DNA from: CAVSJA01 sp963728145
GTDB taxonomy: Bacteria; Bacteroidota; Bacteroidia; Chitinophagales; Chitinophagaceae
Direction of reading: 5' to 3'
Assembly (NCBI GenBank): GCA_963728145.1
Contig: CAVSJA010000002.1
Span: 868,001 to 932,000 of the forward strand
Length of the DNA: 64,000 nt
Part shown: one piece after another, positions 31,426 through 40,201 of the stretch
Layout of the letters: every line of letters begins with the position of its first letter
How positions within the stretch are numbered: the first letter of the stretch is position 1
Translations under genes and position numbers: made by a program
The notes under the pieces: model-generated
Told to the model about the DNA's origin: nothing
The model's database searches: none
What the model saw: the letters and a program-made list of their open reading frames with translations, nothing else

Positions 31426-32796
31426 ATGAAATTAAAAACATTGTTTGTAATACTGGCGCTGATAAATCTTTCTGTTGTCGCGCAGAACAAGAAAACTCAA
31501 ACTGTACAACTCTTTGATGGAAAATCCCTCCAGGGTTGGAAGCAATTGGGCGGTAAGGCCGAGTATCGAATTGAAGGCGATGCTATTGTTGGTATAACGG
31601 TGCCTAATACCCCAAATAGTTTTTTGGTCACCGAGCAGGAGTATGGAGATTTTATTCTTGAACTGGAAGTAAGGATCGTTGATACCACCTCTAACTCCGG
31701 AATTCAGTTTAGAAGCCACCATGACCCCAGTGCAAACAACGGAGCCGGCAGGGTATACGGTTACCAGTTCGAGCTCGATCCATCCTCGCGCAGGTGGACT
31801 GGCGGACTTTACGATGAAGGTCGAAGGGATTGGCTTTATCCGATGATGTTAAACTCATCGGGTCAACCTGCGTATAAACATGGCGAATACAATCTGCTTA
31901 AACTAGAATGTATCGGGAACGAAATCAAGACCTGGGTAAATGGTTTTCCCGCGGCGTACATCGTGGATACGGTCGATCGCCAGGGATTTATCGCATTACA
32001 AGTACATAGCATTGGGAACAATGCAGCATTGGCAGGCAAAAAGATTTATTGGAAGAATATTAAACTTACCACGGGCGCAATCAAGCCCGCTTCATTTTCC
32101 AAAGCTGTTTATGTAAGGAGCTTCATCCCGAACTATCTCACAGATTTTGAAAAGAAGGCCGGATGGAAATTATTATTTGATGGAAACACCAGTAAAGGAT
32201 GGGTCGGTGCATACAAGGCTATTTTTCCACTTAAGGGTTGGGAAATCAGGAAGGGTGAATTGACGGTCCTGCCTTCCAGCGGAGGAGAAGCTGCAAATGG
32301 AGGTGATATTGTCACCACGGAACAATATTCATTCTTCGATTTCTCATTTGAATTTAAATTGACTCCAGGCGCAAATAGTGGTGTAAAATATTTTGTAACA
32401 TTAAGCGAAGGCAATACGGGTTCAGCGATAGGTCTCGAGTATCAATTACTGGATGATAGCCTTCATGAAGATGCAAAAGCAGGACTGAACGGCAATCGAA
32501 CCCTTGCATCCCTGTACGATCTCATCAAAGCAAAAAAGGAAAAACGTTTCATTCATCAACCGGGTGAATGGAATTCGGGACGAATTGTAGTCTATCCCGA
32601 CAATCATGTTGAGCATTATCTCAATGGAATAAAAGTCCTTGAATACGAGCGCGGTTCAAAAGAGTATCGTGATCTTGTTGCAATAAGCAAATACAAAGGC
32701 TGGAGTAATTTTGGAGAAGCGAAGCAAGGGCGAATACTGATTCAGGATCATGGGAACTGGGTGAATTTTAGGAGTATTAAGATTCGGAAGTTGTAG
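31426..32796 (+). CDS. Two-domain DUF1080 (3-keto-disaccharide hydrolase family) protein
   Basis: The start at 31426 gives about 456 residues with a signal peptide ending VVAQ. Two DUF1080 (concanavalin-like) domains follow. The first (about 25-215) opens LFDGKSLQGWKQLGG and has NSGIQFRSHHD and YQFELDPSSRRWTGGLYDEG. The second (about 240-455) opens LLFDGNTSKGWVG and has GANSGVKYFVT and EYQLLDDSLHED. Both retain the LFDG...W opening. Single-domain relatives cleave 3-keto-glycosides made by Gfo/Idh/MocA oxidoreductases, and such an enzyme is encoded immediately upstream. A divided role, one domain catalytic and one binding, is possible but not visible. Confidence 0.9.
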   Translation: MKLKTLFVILALINLSVVAQNKKTQTVQLFDGKSLQGWKQLGGKAEYRIEGDAIVGITVPNTPNSFLVTEQEYGDFILELEVRIVDTTSNSGIQFRSHHDPSANNGAGRVYGYQFELDPSSRRWTGGLYDEGRRDWLYPMMLNSSGQPAYKHGEYNLLKLECIGNEIKTWVNGFPAAYIVDTVDRQGFIALQVHSIGNNAALAGKKIYWKNIKLTTGAIKPASFSKAVYVRSFIPNYLTDFEKKAGWKLLFDGNTSKGWVGAYKAIFPLKGWEIRKGELTVLPSSGGEAANGGDIVTTEQYSFFDFSFEFKLTPGANSGVKYFVTLSEGNTGSAIGLEYQLLDDSLHEDAKAGLNGNRTLASLYDLIKAKKEKRFIHQPGEWNSGRIVVYPDNHVEHYLNGIKVLEYERGSKEYRDLVAISKYKGWSNFGEAKQGRILIQDHGNWVNFRSIKIRKL

Positions 32797-32913
32797 TTGA
32801 TTGGTTGTTCCCGCTTTCGCGGGAATGACGGTTGACTGGTTGACTGGTTGAATAGTTAATTGGGTGTGCAAGTTATTAACTAATCAACCAGTACAACCAA
32901 TCAACCAATCAAC
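32796..32913. terminator. Convergent-gene spacer with terminator-like inverted repeats
   Basis: A 12-base arm at 32796-32807 is complementary to two overlapping copies at 32894-32905 and 32902-32913. Inside is a tight hairpin TTCCCGC-TTTC-GCGGGAA (32808-32825), and tandem TTGACTGG repeats lie near 32830-32850. The spacer separates the DUF1080 gene (plus) from the LytTR regulator (minus) and probably terminates both. Confidence 0.6.
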
Positions 32914-33661
32914 CCTTCTTCATCAGCTCCCTCATGATATCTTCCTTCTTCCTTCTCGATACGCCGATATGGCTTCCGTCGGTAAGTAGTAAAAAACCTT
33001 CATTGTCGAGTTGCTTCACGAATTTTTTGTTCACCAGGTGGGATTTGTGAACTCGTAAAAAATCGAAATCAAAAAGTATGTCCTCATATTCCTTGATGGT
33101 ATGGGAGATTAAAATTGGTTTGTGATTTGCAAAGAAGAAGCGGGTATAGTTGCCTTCCCCTTCCAGCCGCACTATGTCTTTTGGTTCAAAAAAGAATACT
33201 CCCTCCATGGTGGTAAGCGCCAGTTTGAAATTGGATTGATCCTTTTGCCGGAGATTATTGATCAGGTTATTTACGAGCTGATGTTTTTGCTTTGGTTGAA
33301 GTTCCTTCTTAATAATGTGGCGGTTAATCGCATTTTGAAGATCGATTATATCGATCGGCTTGAGCAAGTAATCTAATGCGCTGAAGCGGATTGCTTTGAT
33401 GGCATATTTATCATAAGCTGTGGTAAAGATCACGTCGAAATTCCAGTCAGCAACTCTGTTCAGTAAGTCGAATCCATTCATGCTTGGCATTTCGATGTCC
33501 AATAAAAGGAGAGTAGGAGCAAATTCCTTTATTTGCTGCAAAGCATTGGCGGGTCCATAACAAACCCGCAATTCTTTTTCTGAAGGGATATGCCTGTCGA
33601 TCAGGATCTTTAAAATATCGCAGGCATCTACTTCATCATCTATGATCAGGATCTTTATCAA
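32909..33661 (-). CDS. LytTR response regulator of the propeller-kinase pair
   Basis: A receiver domain (about residues 1-118; ILIIDDE, LLLDIEMP, FTTAYDKYA, YLLKPI) precedes a LytTR domain (about 150-250; VRLEGEGNYTRF, FLRVHKSHLVNKKFV). No ATG precedes the receiver. I chose the TTG at 33661, which places MIKILIIDDE at the start; another non-ATG start at 33694 adds 11 residues. The gene overlaps the end of the kinase gene, implying coupled translation with its cognate sensor. Confidence 0.92.
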   Translation of the reverse strand: MIKILIIDDEVDACDILKILIDRHIPSEKELRVCYGPANALQQIKEFAPTLLLLDIEMPSMNGFDLLNRVADWNFDVIFTTAYDKYAIKAIRFSALDYLLKPIDIIDLQNAINRHIIKKELQPKQKHQLVNNLINNLRQKDQSNFKLALTTMEGVFFFEPKDIVRLEGEGNYTRFFFANHKPILISHTIKEYEDILFDFDFLRVHKSHLVNKKFVKQLDNEGFLLLTDGSHIGVSRRKKEDIMRELMKKG

Positions 33662-36600
33662 GTTGATTGGTTTTGGTTTGTAAGGGAAGTTCAATTGTTA
33701 CCCTCGTTCCAATTGCACCATTTCCATTTTTCAGGTCGGTTATTTTGATTGCTGCTCTTCCTTCCAATTGCTGGTTTAGCAATTCTATTCTTTGTTCGCT
33801 CAATTTTGTTCCCTTGGATTCGAAATAGTGTGATCCAAGCTTTTGTGCTTTTATTGCAGCCGAATATTCCCGACCTACACCGTTATCCTCGATGGTACAG
33901 ACAAGCTGTGTATCCCGCCTGGAGAACTGTATCCATAATTTCTTCTCGCCTTCGCGGTGCATTAATCCATGCCAGATCGCATTCTCAATAAAAGGTTGCA
34001 AGAGGAGAGAAGGAACCTGTGTTGATTCGGGATCTATGGTCTCATCTATCTCAATTTTATATTGGAAAGATTTTTTGAAACGCAAAGATTCTAATTCGAA
34101 ATAGAGTGAATTCATTTCCATTTCGCTCGAAAGTGAAATGAAATTCTTTTCTGAATTATCCAATACCATTCTCAACAATTTGGAAAATTTAGAGAGATAC
34201 TGGTAGGCTCCATTCACATCTTCCACAACGATCATTTTTTGTATCGAGTTTAGGCAATTGAAAAGAAAGTGCGGGTTCATTTGTGAGCGGATGGCCATTA
34301 GCCGCATTTCGTTCATTTGCCTGTTCATTTCGACAAATCTCCTTTCTCTTTCTTCCTGTTGCTTTATCCTTTGCTTTCTTCTCCGATAATTTGTGTAGAA
34401 TAGCAAGGCCAATGCTGCGAGGGCAAGGATACAGATTGTCCTAAACCACCATTGTTGCCACCATGGCGCTCTGATTACAATCGGTATTCTGTTGATGATT
34501 TTCTCACCTGCAATATTGTTAAGGTTGATTGCAGTATACTCAAACTCGTAAGTTCCCGGATCGAGGTTCGCATAGACGATATAATTTCGTGAACTTGTAT
34601 TTATCCATTCCTTATCATAATTAACCAACCGGTATTGATATTGGATTTTTCGGTTTGGCGTAAAATCAAGCACGCCCAATTCTACTTCAAAACGATTGAG
34701 GTTATAGGGTAATACAATCTTATTTCCGTAGTTGATCCCCGAGTAATAATTCTTATCAGTTCCAGCAACATTAAAGGAATAGATATAGGGTTTTATGTCG
34801 GTATAAGAAGTAGAAATCAGGCTATCGGGATGAAAGAATTCATAATTGCGGTTTGCGCCTAATAAAATATAGCCATTACTCATTGCGTATTTTGCTCCGC
34901 CCACCCGGTTGGAGAATCCTAATCCATCATTAACCGTAAAGTTTGTTACGGTAAAAGGTCCGGGGACTATTCGAACGATGCCCACGGTTGTCCCGGCCCA
35001 GATATGTCCATTTTTATCCAGTATCAATTTACTGGTATTGTTGTCAGGCATTCCGTTAGAGGTATTGAATGAACGAACCATCCAATCTTTCTTCTTTTCC
35101 ATACAAAAGATACCTGTGGTATTGGTACTGATCCAAATTCGCTTTTCGTTATCCTGAATGATATCTACTACAGTGAAATGATCATTCGGCAACAAACCGA
35201 AAATATCCTTATTGAGCGATTTGAATGTTTTTGTATTCAGATCAACCATTCCCAGTCCTTCATTTCCTCCGACCCACAACATGTTATCGGTGTCGATGCG
35301 CAAAGCCCGGATATTGTGGAATGGAACCATTGCATGATATTCAGGTTCTATTTGTTTAGTTACAGTATTCAATCCAATCAGGCCCTTCTCTCTTGTTCCT
35401 AATAAAAAATTCCCATTCTTATCTCTGATCATGGTGTGAATGTGGTCCCTGATCAGGTGATTTTCGTATGGATAAAAGCGATCCCACCCATTTCGCCAAA
35501 CAAAAAGTCCGCGCTGCGTTCCCAGCCACAGTACTCCAACTTCGTCAAGCAGCAGATCTTCCACAGGAATATCGTATTTAGTAGTATCGGTCAGGAAAGA
35601 TGAATGAACCATTTTCAATGTATCCCGTTTAAAATCTCTTATCAATAAGCCATCACCATTGCGGGTTCCGATGAAGAGTTTACTATTCCGAATAGTCTTC
35701 GAGAAAAACCAGTTGGAAATTGTTATTTTTAGGACGTTTCCCATCAAACCAATATCGATATGCGTTAAACGGATCTTTTTCTTTTATAATACGGCTAAAA
35801 CCCTCCGGATGTCCGAACCATGTATTGCCATTTCTATCCGTGTAAATAACGCGGGTTGCACCATCATATAGCAATTCTGATCTACCCCTCGCTGCGATTG
35901 CGGTCTGTCATTGGCAGGAATATCTTTCGTTTGCTGTCAAAGAGATAATGAAACTTCGCCATCGCGGTAAATAATAGGATATGGGTTGAATCATAAAAAT
36001 GCATATTGTAAATACTTGTTACATTAGAGTCAACCCTGACAGTAGGTTCATACCGGTATTCATTCCATTCATTTTTACCGGGATGATAGGAAACCAAGTT
36101 TTCAATTACACCACCTATCCAAAATGTCCCATCTGGTCCCTGTACCATGCTCATCCCATATTGATTCTGCGTGTTAAAATATCCTTTTCCTGGAGCCCTG
36201 ATCAGTTTGATGGAATGGTCGCTGGTACTGAATCTATACAAACCATATGTGGAACAAATCCAGAGTGCATTAAGATCCGTTTTGTCAACAATCAGTTTCT
36301 TTAAATCAAATATGATATAGGTTTCGGCATCCACTCCTGGCTTTGGAAGTTCAAAACGGCGGAATGATTTGGTATGCAGATCATAGGATGTCAGGGTGAA
36401 ATTGCTAGCAAGTATCCAAAGCTTTTCCTTATACCAAAGCAATGAAGCGATACGAACTCCTTGCGGTGAGTGTGGATCAGAATTTCCGGAATGAAAGTTT
36501 ATTATACTGTCTGTTTTGAAATTCAGGATGCTCAGTCCATTTTGAGTTCCGATGAAAAGGTAATCATCATTTGCCGCCAGGGAAGTCACCAGTTCATTAG

Positions 36601-36916
36601 CGAGCGTGTTCAACTTTCCAGGTACATAACGGTATTGTTTATACGTTGCTCCATCATAACGGAATAAACCAACATTGGTTCCTAACCATAGAAAACCCAG
36701 CTTATCCTGCACCATTGTTGTAGTGATACCGACATTATATTTTTCCAGCAGGCTGATTTTTTGATACCTGAAATTCGATGTATCTAAAGGCAACTGAGCC
36801 GAAACGAAAAGGCATAGGCATGTAAGTACTATGGAAAGAAGCCATGTATAAAAAGGCTTAACATAATTAGTATGCTTCTTAAAGCGCAGATGCCGGTATG
36901 AAGCGAGAACTCTCAT
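33636..36916 (-). CDS. Two-component sensor histidine kinase with regulator-propeller domain, two frameshifts
   Basis: The start at 36916 leads into a membrane/signal segment (about 23-41). Reg_prop/beta-propeller repeats (LGFLWLGTNVGLFRYDG and others, to about residue 700) are followed by a Y_Y_Y domain (YRLVNYDKEW, LDPGTYEFEYTAIN), a membrane span, and a LytS-type kinase core with intact NPHFLFN, PFIENAIWHG and EDNGVGRE. The frame breaks twice. Near 35885-35888 a GGGG run on the coding strand precedes a stop, and removing one G gives SEGRSELLYDG. Near 35686-35692, removing one base joins FLEDYS to NSKLFIGTRNGDG. The repaired protein has about 1092 residues. A TAATTTTG box (36926-36933, minus) ends nine bases before the ATG. 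Confidence 0.88.
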
Positions 36917-37097
36917 GCTGTTATTCAAAATTATTGATCCTTTCTTCCAGAAGCCAGCCGGTAACGAATTGAAACGAACCGTTCAGTAATTGCCTTTCTC
37001 CTGCGGGCCCATTGAATAAATGAAATCAACCTGATACCCATTCTGCCTTCAATTGGGCGTTGTACACCGGTAGTTTTATATCAACAAAGGAATTCAC

Positions 37098-37391
37098 ATG
37101 CACGTAGATGAGGATGTAGCAGGAAAGGTACAGGAAGTATTTCAAGAATTAAAAAGGTTAGCGCTCTTGAAAAGTGAAATGCCAGTTTGGGTACGGCATT
37201 TTGCACCCGTGAGCCTGAATACAGAACAGGAATTTTTCGAATGGCTGCAATTTGTCTATTTACCCAATTGTGTTCAAAAAAACAGCATGGGTAAAAATGA
37301 TATCGCCATGCAGGCTGTGCGAATACTGGGAAAAGATCCCAGCAAAGAAAGATTACTTCAGTTGCTGATAGAGTTGGATGCGTTGGGTTGA
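37098..37391 (+). CDS. YqcC-like (DUF446) small protein
   Basis: This soluble protein of 97 residues reads as an alpha-helical bundle. The segment FFEWLQFVYLPN (about 54-65) and the C-terminal LLQLLIELDALG match the YqcC/DUF446 pattern known from gammaproteobacteria, where the gene neighbours a tRNA pseudouridine synthase. No such neighbour exists here, and its function is unknown. It lies alone between the divergent sensor kinase gene and the surface-protein cluster. Confidence 0.6.
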   Translation: MHVDEDVAGKVQEVFQELKRLALLKSEMPVWVRHFAPVSLNTEQEFFEWLQFVYLPNCVQKNSMGKNDIAMQAVRILGKDPSKERLLQLLIELDALG

Positions 37392-37447
37392 TTACACAGG
37401 CTATGTGGGTAGCATAACAGTGCGAAAAATCTAGTAAACCATCTATT

Positions 37448-37614
37448 ATGAAAAAGGACTTTCGTTTGATTTCTATCCAACTTATCTGCGTTTCAATTCT
37501 GTTTGCGTTTTGTATCAACAGATCCTTTTCCCAACAACTTTGGGGAATGACTTCTGATGTTAGGCAGTGATATTCTTTACCGGCTTCTTCCTGATTCAAT
37601 TCCTTATTAACAAA
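37448..37614 (+). pseudogene. Decayed, internally deleted duplicate of the GloVer-repeat gene
   Basis: The first 37 codons encode a signal peptide followed by FSQQLWGMTSD, nearly the same as the start of the intact gene at 37625. The sequence then jumps directly to a copy of the segment GSDILYRLLPD that in the intact gene lies about 140 bases further on. One extra base (A near 37562) puts a TGA at 37568-37570; without it the frame would run to the TAA at about 37610. Nothing of the repeat body remains. Confidence 0.75.
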
Positions 37615-37624
37615 ACCAACTATT

Positions 37625-40189
37625 ATGAAAAAATTTCTTCATTGGATTTTTATTCGATTTTTTTGCTTTTCCTTTTTGTTTCCGTTATGCATTAATAAAT
37701 CCTTGTCTCAACAACTTTGGGGAATGACCTCCGATGGAGGATCAAAAAAGATTGGCGGAAATATATTTAGCATCAATGCCGACGGTACAGGATTTACCGA
37801 GCGATTTGGTTTTTTCAAAGATGCAAATAATGTGGTGGAGCAACGGCTATTGAATTATGGGGATGGTTACCTCTACGGCGTTGGCAGTGATATTCTTTAC
37901 AGGCTACTTCCTGACGGAAGTTCCTATGAAGCATTGTATGTTTTTCAAGCGGCTACCGGAATTTCACCGCAAACAAGATTGATGAAGGGTGTTGATGGTT
38001 ATCTGTATGGTACAACGAATTCCGGGGGTAACAATAATAAAGGAGTAATCTATAAAGTACAAAATGATGGAACGGGTTACAAGGTGCTTCACCATTTTAA
38101 TGGTATGAATGGCAGTTCTCCTAATAACCTGATGCAACTCAACAGTGGGCTGATCTGTGGTACTACTGAAAGGGGTGGCACAAACGATCTCGGCCTGGTG
38201 TACAAGATAGATCCCGACGGTCTTATTTTCCAGGTGCTCCATAATTTCAATGGTACCAATGGAAGCCGTCCTCAGGGCGGTCTGGTGTCGTTAACAGTAA
38301 ATGGGGCAATTTATTTGTACGGAGTTACGTCCCTTGGGGGTAACAATGATAAAGGAGTTATATATAGGATTCAGCCGAGCGGAAGCAACTTCTCAAGGCA
38401 ATATAATTTTTCCACTTCATCTGGAAGCGGTCCAAGGGGGCCACTGGTAAAGGAAGGTAATGTGCTCTACGGTGTAGCATATGGAGGCAGTAACGATGGG
38501 GGAGTGGTCTTCGCCTATGATGCCGATGCAGATTCCTATTTAAAACTGCATGAGTTTTCATTCAGTACAAACTATGCAATTGAATTCTCGCCAACCGGAC
38601 CCTTATTGAATTATAATGGGAAGCTTTATGGTACGACAACAATAGGAGGGAGCTTCCACAGCGGGGTCATATACCGATTAGACTTTGACGGAAGCGGTTA
38701 CCAGGTGATCCATGAATTTGAAGATGAGAATGGCTATCAGGGAAGACTTTCGACTTTCAATAACCAGTTATTTGGACTGACAGCGGGGGGATATGCGGCG
38801 ACTACATATTCAAACGGAACTATTTATAAATTAAATCCGGATGGAACTGCTTTTCAAACAATTCATTCCTTTGGAAGCCCTAACGGTTATGGACCATCGG
38901 GTTCATTGATCAAGGCACAGGATGGAAATTTGTATGGATTGACAGCTTATGGTGGAAGTGGATATTCACAAGGAATTGCATTCAAGATCCAACCTGATGG
39001 GACCGGCTTTGCTGCCCTGCAATGGATGGGCAATGGACCCAACCATGGCAGCCCAAGGGGGTCCCCAGTGCAAGCATCGAACGGAAGTTTTTATGGAATG
39101 AATTATTATGGTGGTCCTGCATATGCTGGCCAATTTTTCAAGCTCAATGCAAACAATCCAATAACCTATACCACCTATAATATATTTTGTCTGGCACCTG
39201 ATTGTTCGTTATATCCCGTTGCTTCGCTAATACAGGCAAGCGATGGGAATTTATATGGAATGACTACAAATACTGGTCAGAATACAGGACAAGGAAATAT
39301 TTTCAGGATCAGTACAAGTGGCACCAACTATACCCTCCTCAAAAAATTCAATGGTACAAATGGAGCTAACCCGGCCGGTTCGTTAATCCAGGCGCCGGAT
39401 GGCTACCTGTATGGCATGACCGAAAACGGAGGGATGAATGGTCTGGGGGTGATATTCAAAATAAGAATGGATGGAACCGGATTTGAAAAAATTTTTGAAT
39501 TCGGACAAAGCATTAATGGAGTTTACGGAACACATCCTAAAGGCTCTCTTATGTTGGGAAGTGATGGCAAATTATATGGAATGGCAATGGGAGGAGGTAG
39601 CAGCTGGGCTGGAACTGTCTTCAGAATTAATACGAACGGCACGGGTTTCAGTGTACTTTATAATTTCAATGGTACAAATGGATTATTCCCTGTCGGCTCA
39701 CTGGTGGAAGATATCAATACAGGTTTCTTATTTGGAATGACAGAACTGGGCGGTACAAATAATTTTGGAGTTGTATTTAAGATTAAGAAGGACGGAACCG
39801 GCTTTCAAAAATTGTTAGATTTCAATGGGACAAACGGAAAATATCCTAAAGGTGATTTGTTTATCGTAGTTCCTGGAACTTCTCCACCTCAACCGAATCC
39901 ATTCTCTCCGGTAATTGAAAAAAATCTCAAGAATAATTCATTGTTGATTGATGTGTCACCGAATCCGGCAAAGAATTCTGTTGTCATTCGTTTTCTAAAA
40001 CAGGTTTCAGGAAAGATCAATTACACGCTTAGTGATATTCACGGAAGAAAAATTCTCCGGTCGTCATTTGAACAACCTGAAAGTGCGATTTCAAAAACAA
40101 TAGACATTTCCCGGATTCCTCCAGGAACATATCTTCTGGAACTAACAACTTCGACACAGAAGATTACCCGAAAAATAGTAAAGCAATAA
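37625..40189 (+). CDS. GloVer-type tandem-repeat surface protein with type IX secretion sorting domain
   Basis: This protein of 854 residues is exported by a signal peptide (about 1-29). Residues 30-760 consist of about 13 repeats of roughly 53 residues, each like DGTGFxVLxxFNGTNG followed by PxGSLIQAxDGxLYGMTxxGG and GVIFKI. This matches the choice-of-anchor GloVer repeat and predicts a beta-propeller or solenoid. The last 80 residues (from about 775) form a type A type IX sorting domain: VSPNPAKNSVVIRF, SDIHGRKIL, ISRIPPGTYLLELTT and KIVKQ. It should therefore be carried to the cell surface by the type IX system. It is followed seven bases later by the first fibre-like gene. Confidence 0.92.
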   Translation: MKKFLHWIFIRFFCFSFLFPLCINKSLSQQLWGMTSDGGSKKIGGNIFSINADGTGFTERFGFFKDANNVVEQRLLNYGDGYLYGVGSDILYRLLPDGSSYEALYVFQAATGISPQTRLMKGVDGYLYGTTNSGGNNNKGVIYKVQNDGTGYKVLHHFNGMNGSSPNNLMQLNSGLICGTTERGGTNDLGLVYKIDPDGLIFQVLHNFNGTNGSRPQGGLVSLTVNGAIYLYGVTSLGGNNDKGVIYRIQPSGSNFSRQYNFSTSSGSGPRGPLVKEGNVLYGVAYGGSNDGGVVFAYDADADSYLKLHEFSFSTNYAIEFSPTGPLLNYNGKLYGTTTIGGSFHSGVIYRLDFDGSGYQVIHEFEDENGYQGRLSTFNNQLFGLTAGGYAATTYSNGTIYKLNPDGTAFQTIHSFGSPNGYGPSGSLIKAQDGNLYGLTAYGGSGYSQGIAFKIQPDGTGFAALQWMGNGPNHGSPRGSPVQASNGSFYGMNYYGGPAYAGQFFKLNANNPITYTTYNIFCLAPDCSLYPVASLIQASDGNLYGMTTNTGQNTGQGNIFRISTSGTNYTLLKKFNGTNGANPAGSLIQAPDGYLYGMTENGGMNGLGVIFKIRMDGTGFEKIFEFGQSINGVYGTHPKGSLMLGSDGKLYGMAMGGGSSWAGTVFRINTNGTGFSVLYNFNGTNGLFPVGSLVEDINTGFLFGMTELGGTNNFGVVFKIKKDGTGFQKLLDFNGTNGKYPKGDLFIVVPGTSPPQPNPFSPVIEKNLKNNSLLIDVSPNPAKNSVVIRFLKQVSGKINYTLSDIHGRKILRSSFEQPESAISKTIDISRIPPGTYLLELTTSTQKITRKIVKQ

Positions 40190-40201
40190 ACCCCTTTGGT
40201 T

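Noticed and set aside
31115..35890. Programmed +1 frameshifting as a shared mechanism for the broken genes
   Set aside because: The two kinase breaks sit at TAG codons and a skipped T would also repair them, but in SusC, the oxidoreductase and rpsF the switch must occur well before any stop, and no common slippery motif is present.
37448..37570. A genuine 40-residue secreted peptide gene
   Set aside because: Its sequence is explained as the decayed start of a duplicate of the next gene, including a matching fragment beyond the stop.
37081..37599. Minus-strand 172-codon open frame opposite the YqcC-like gene
   Set aside because: It has no recognisable domain and overlaps both the plus-strand YqcC-like gene and the duplicate remnant.
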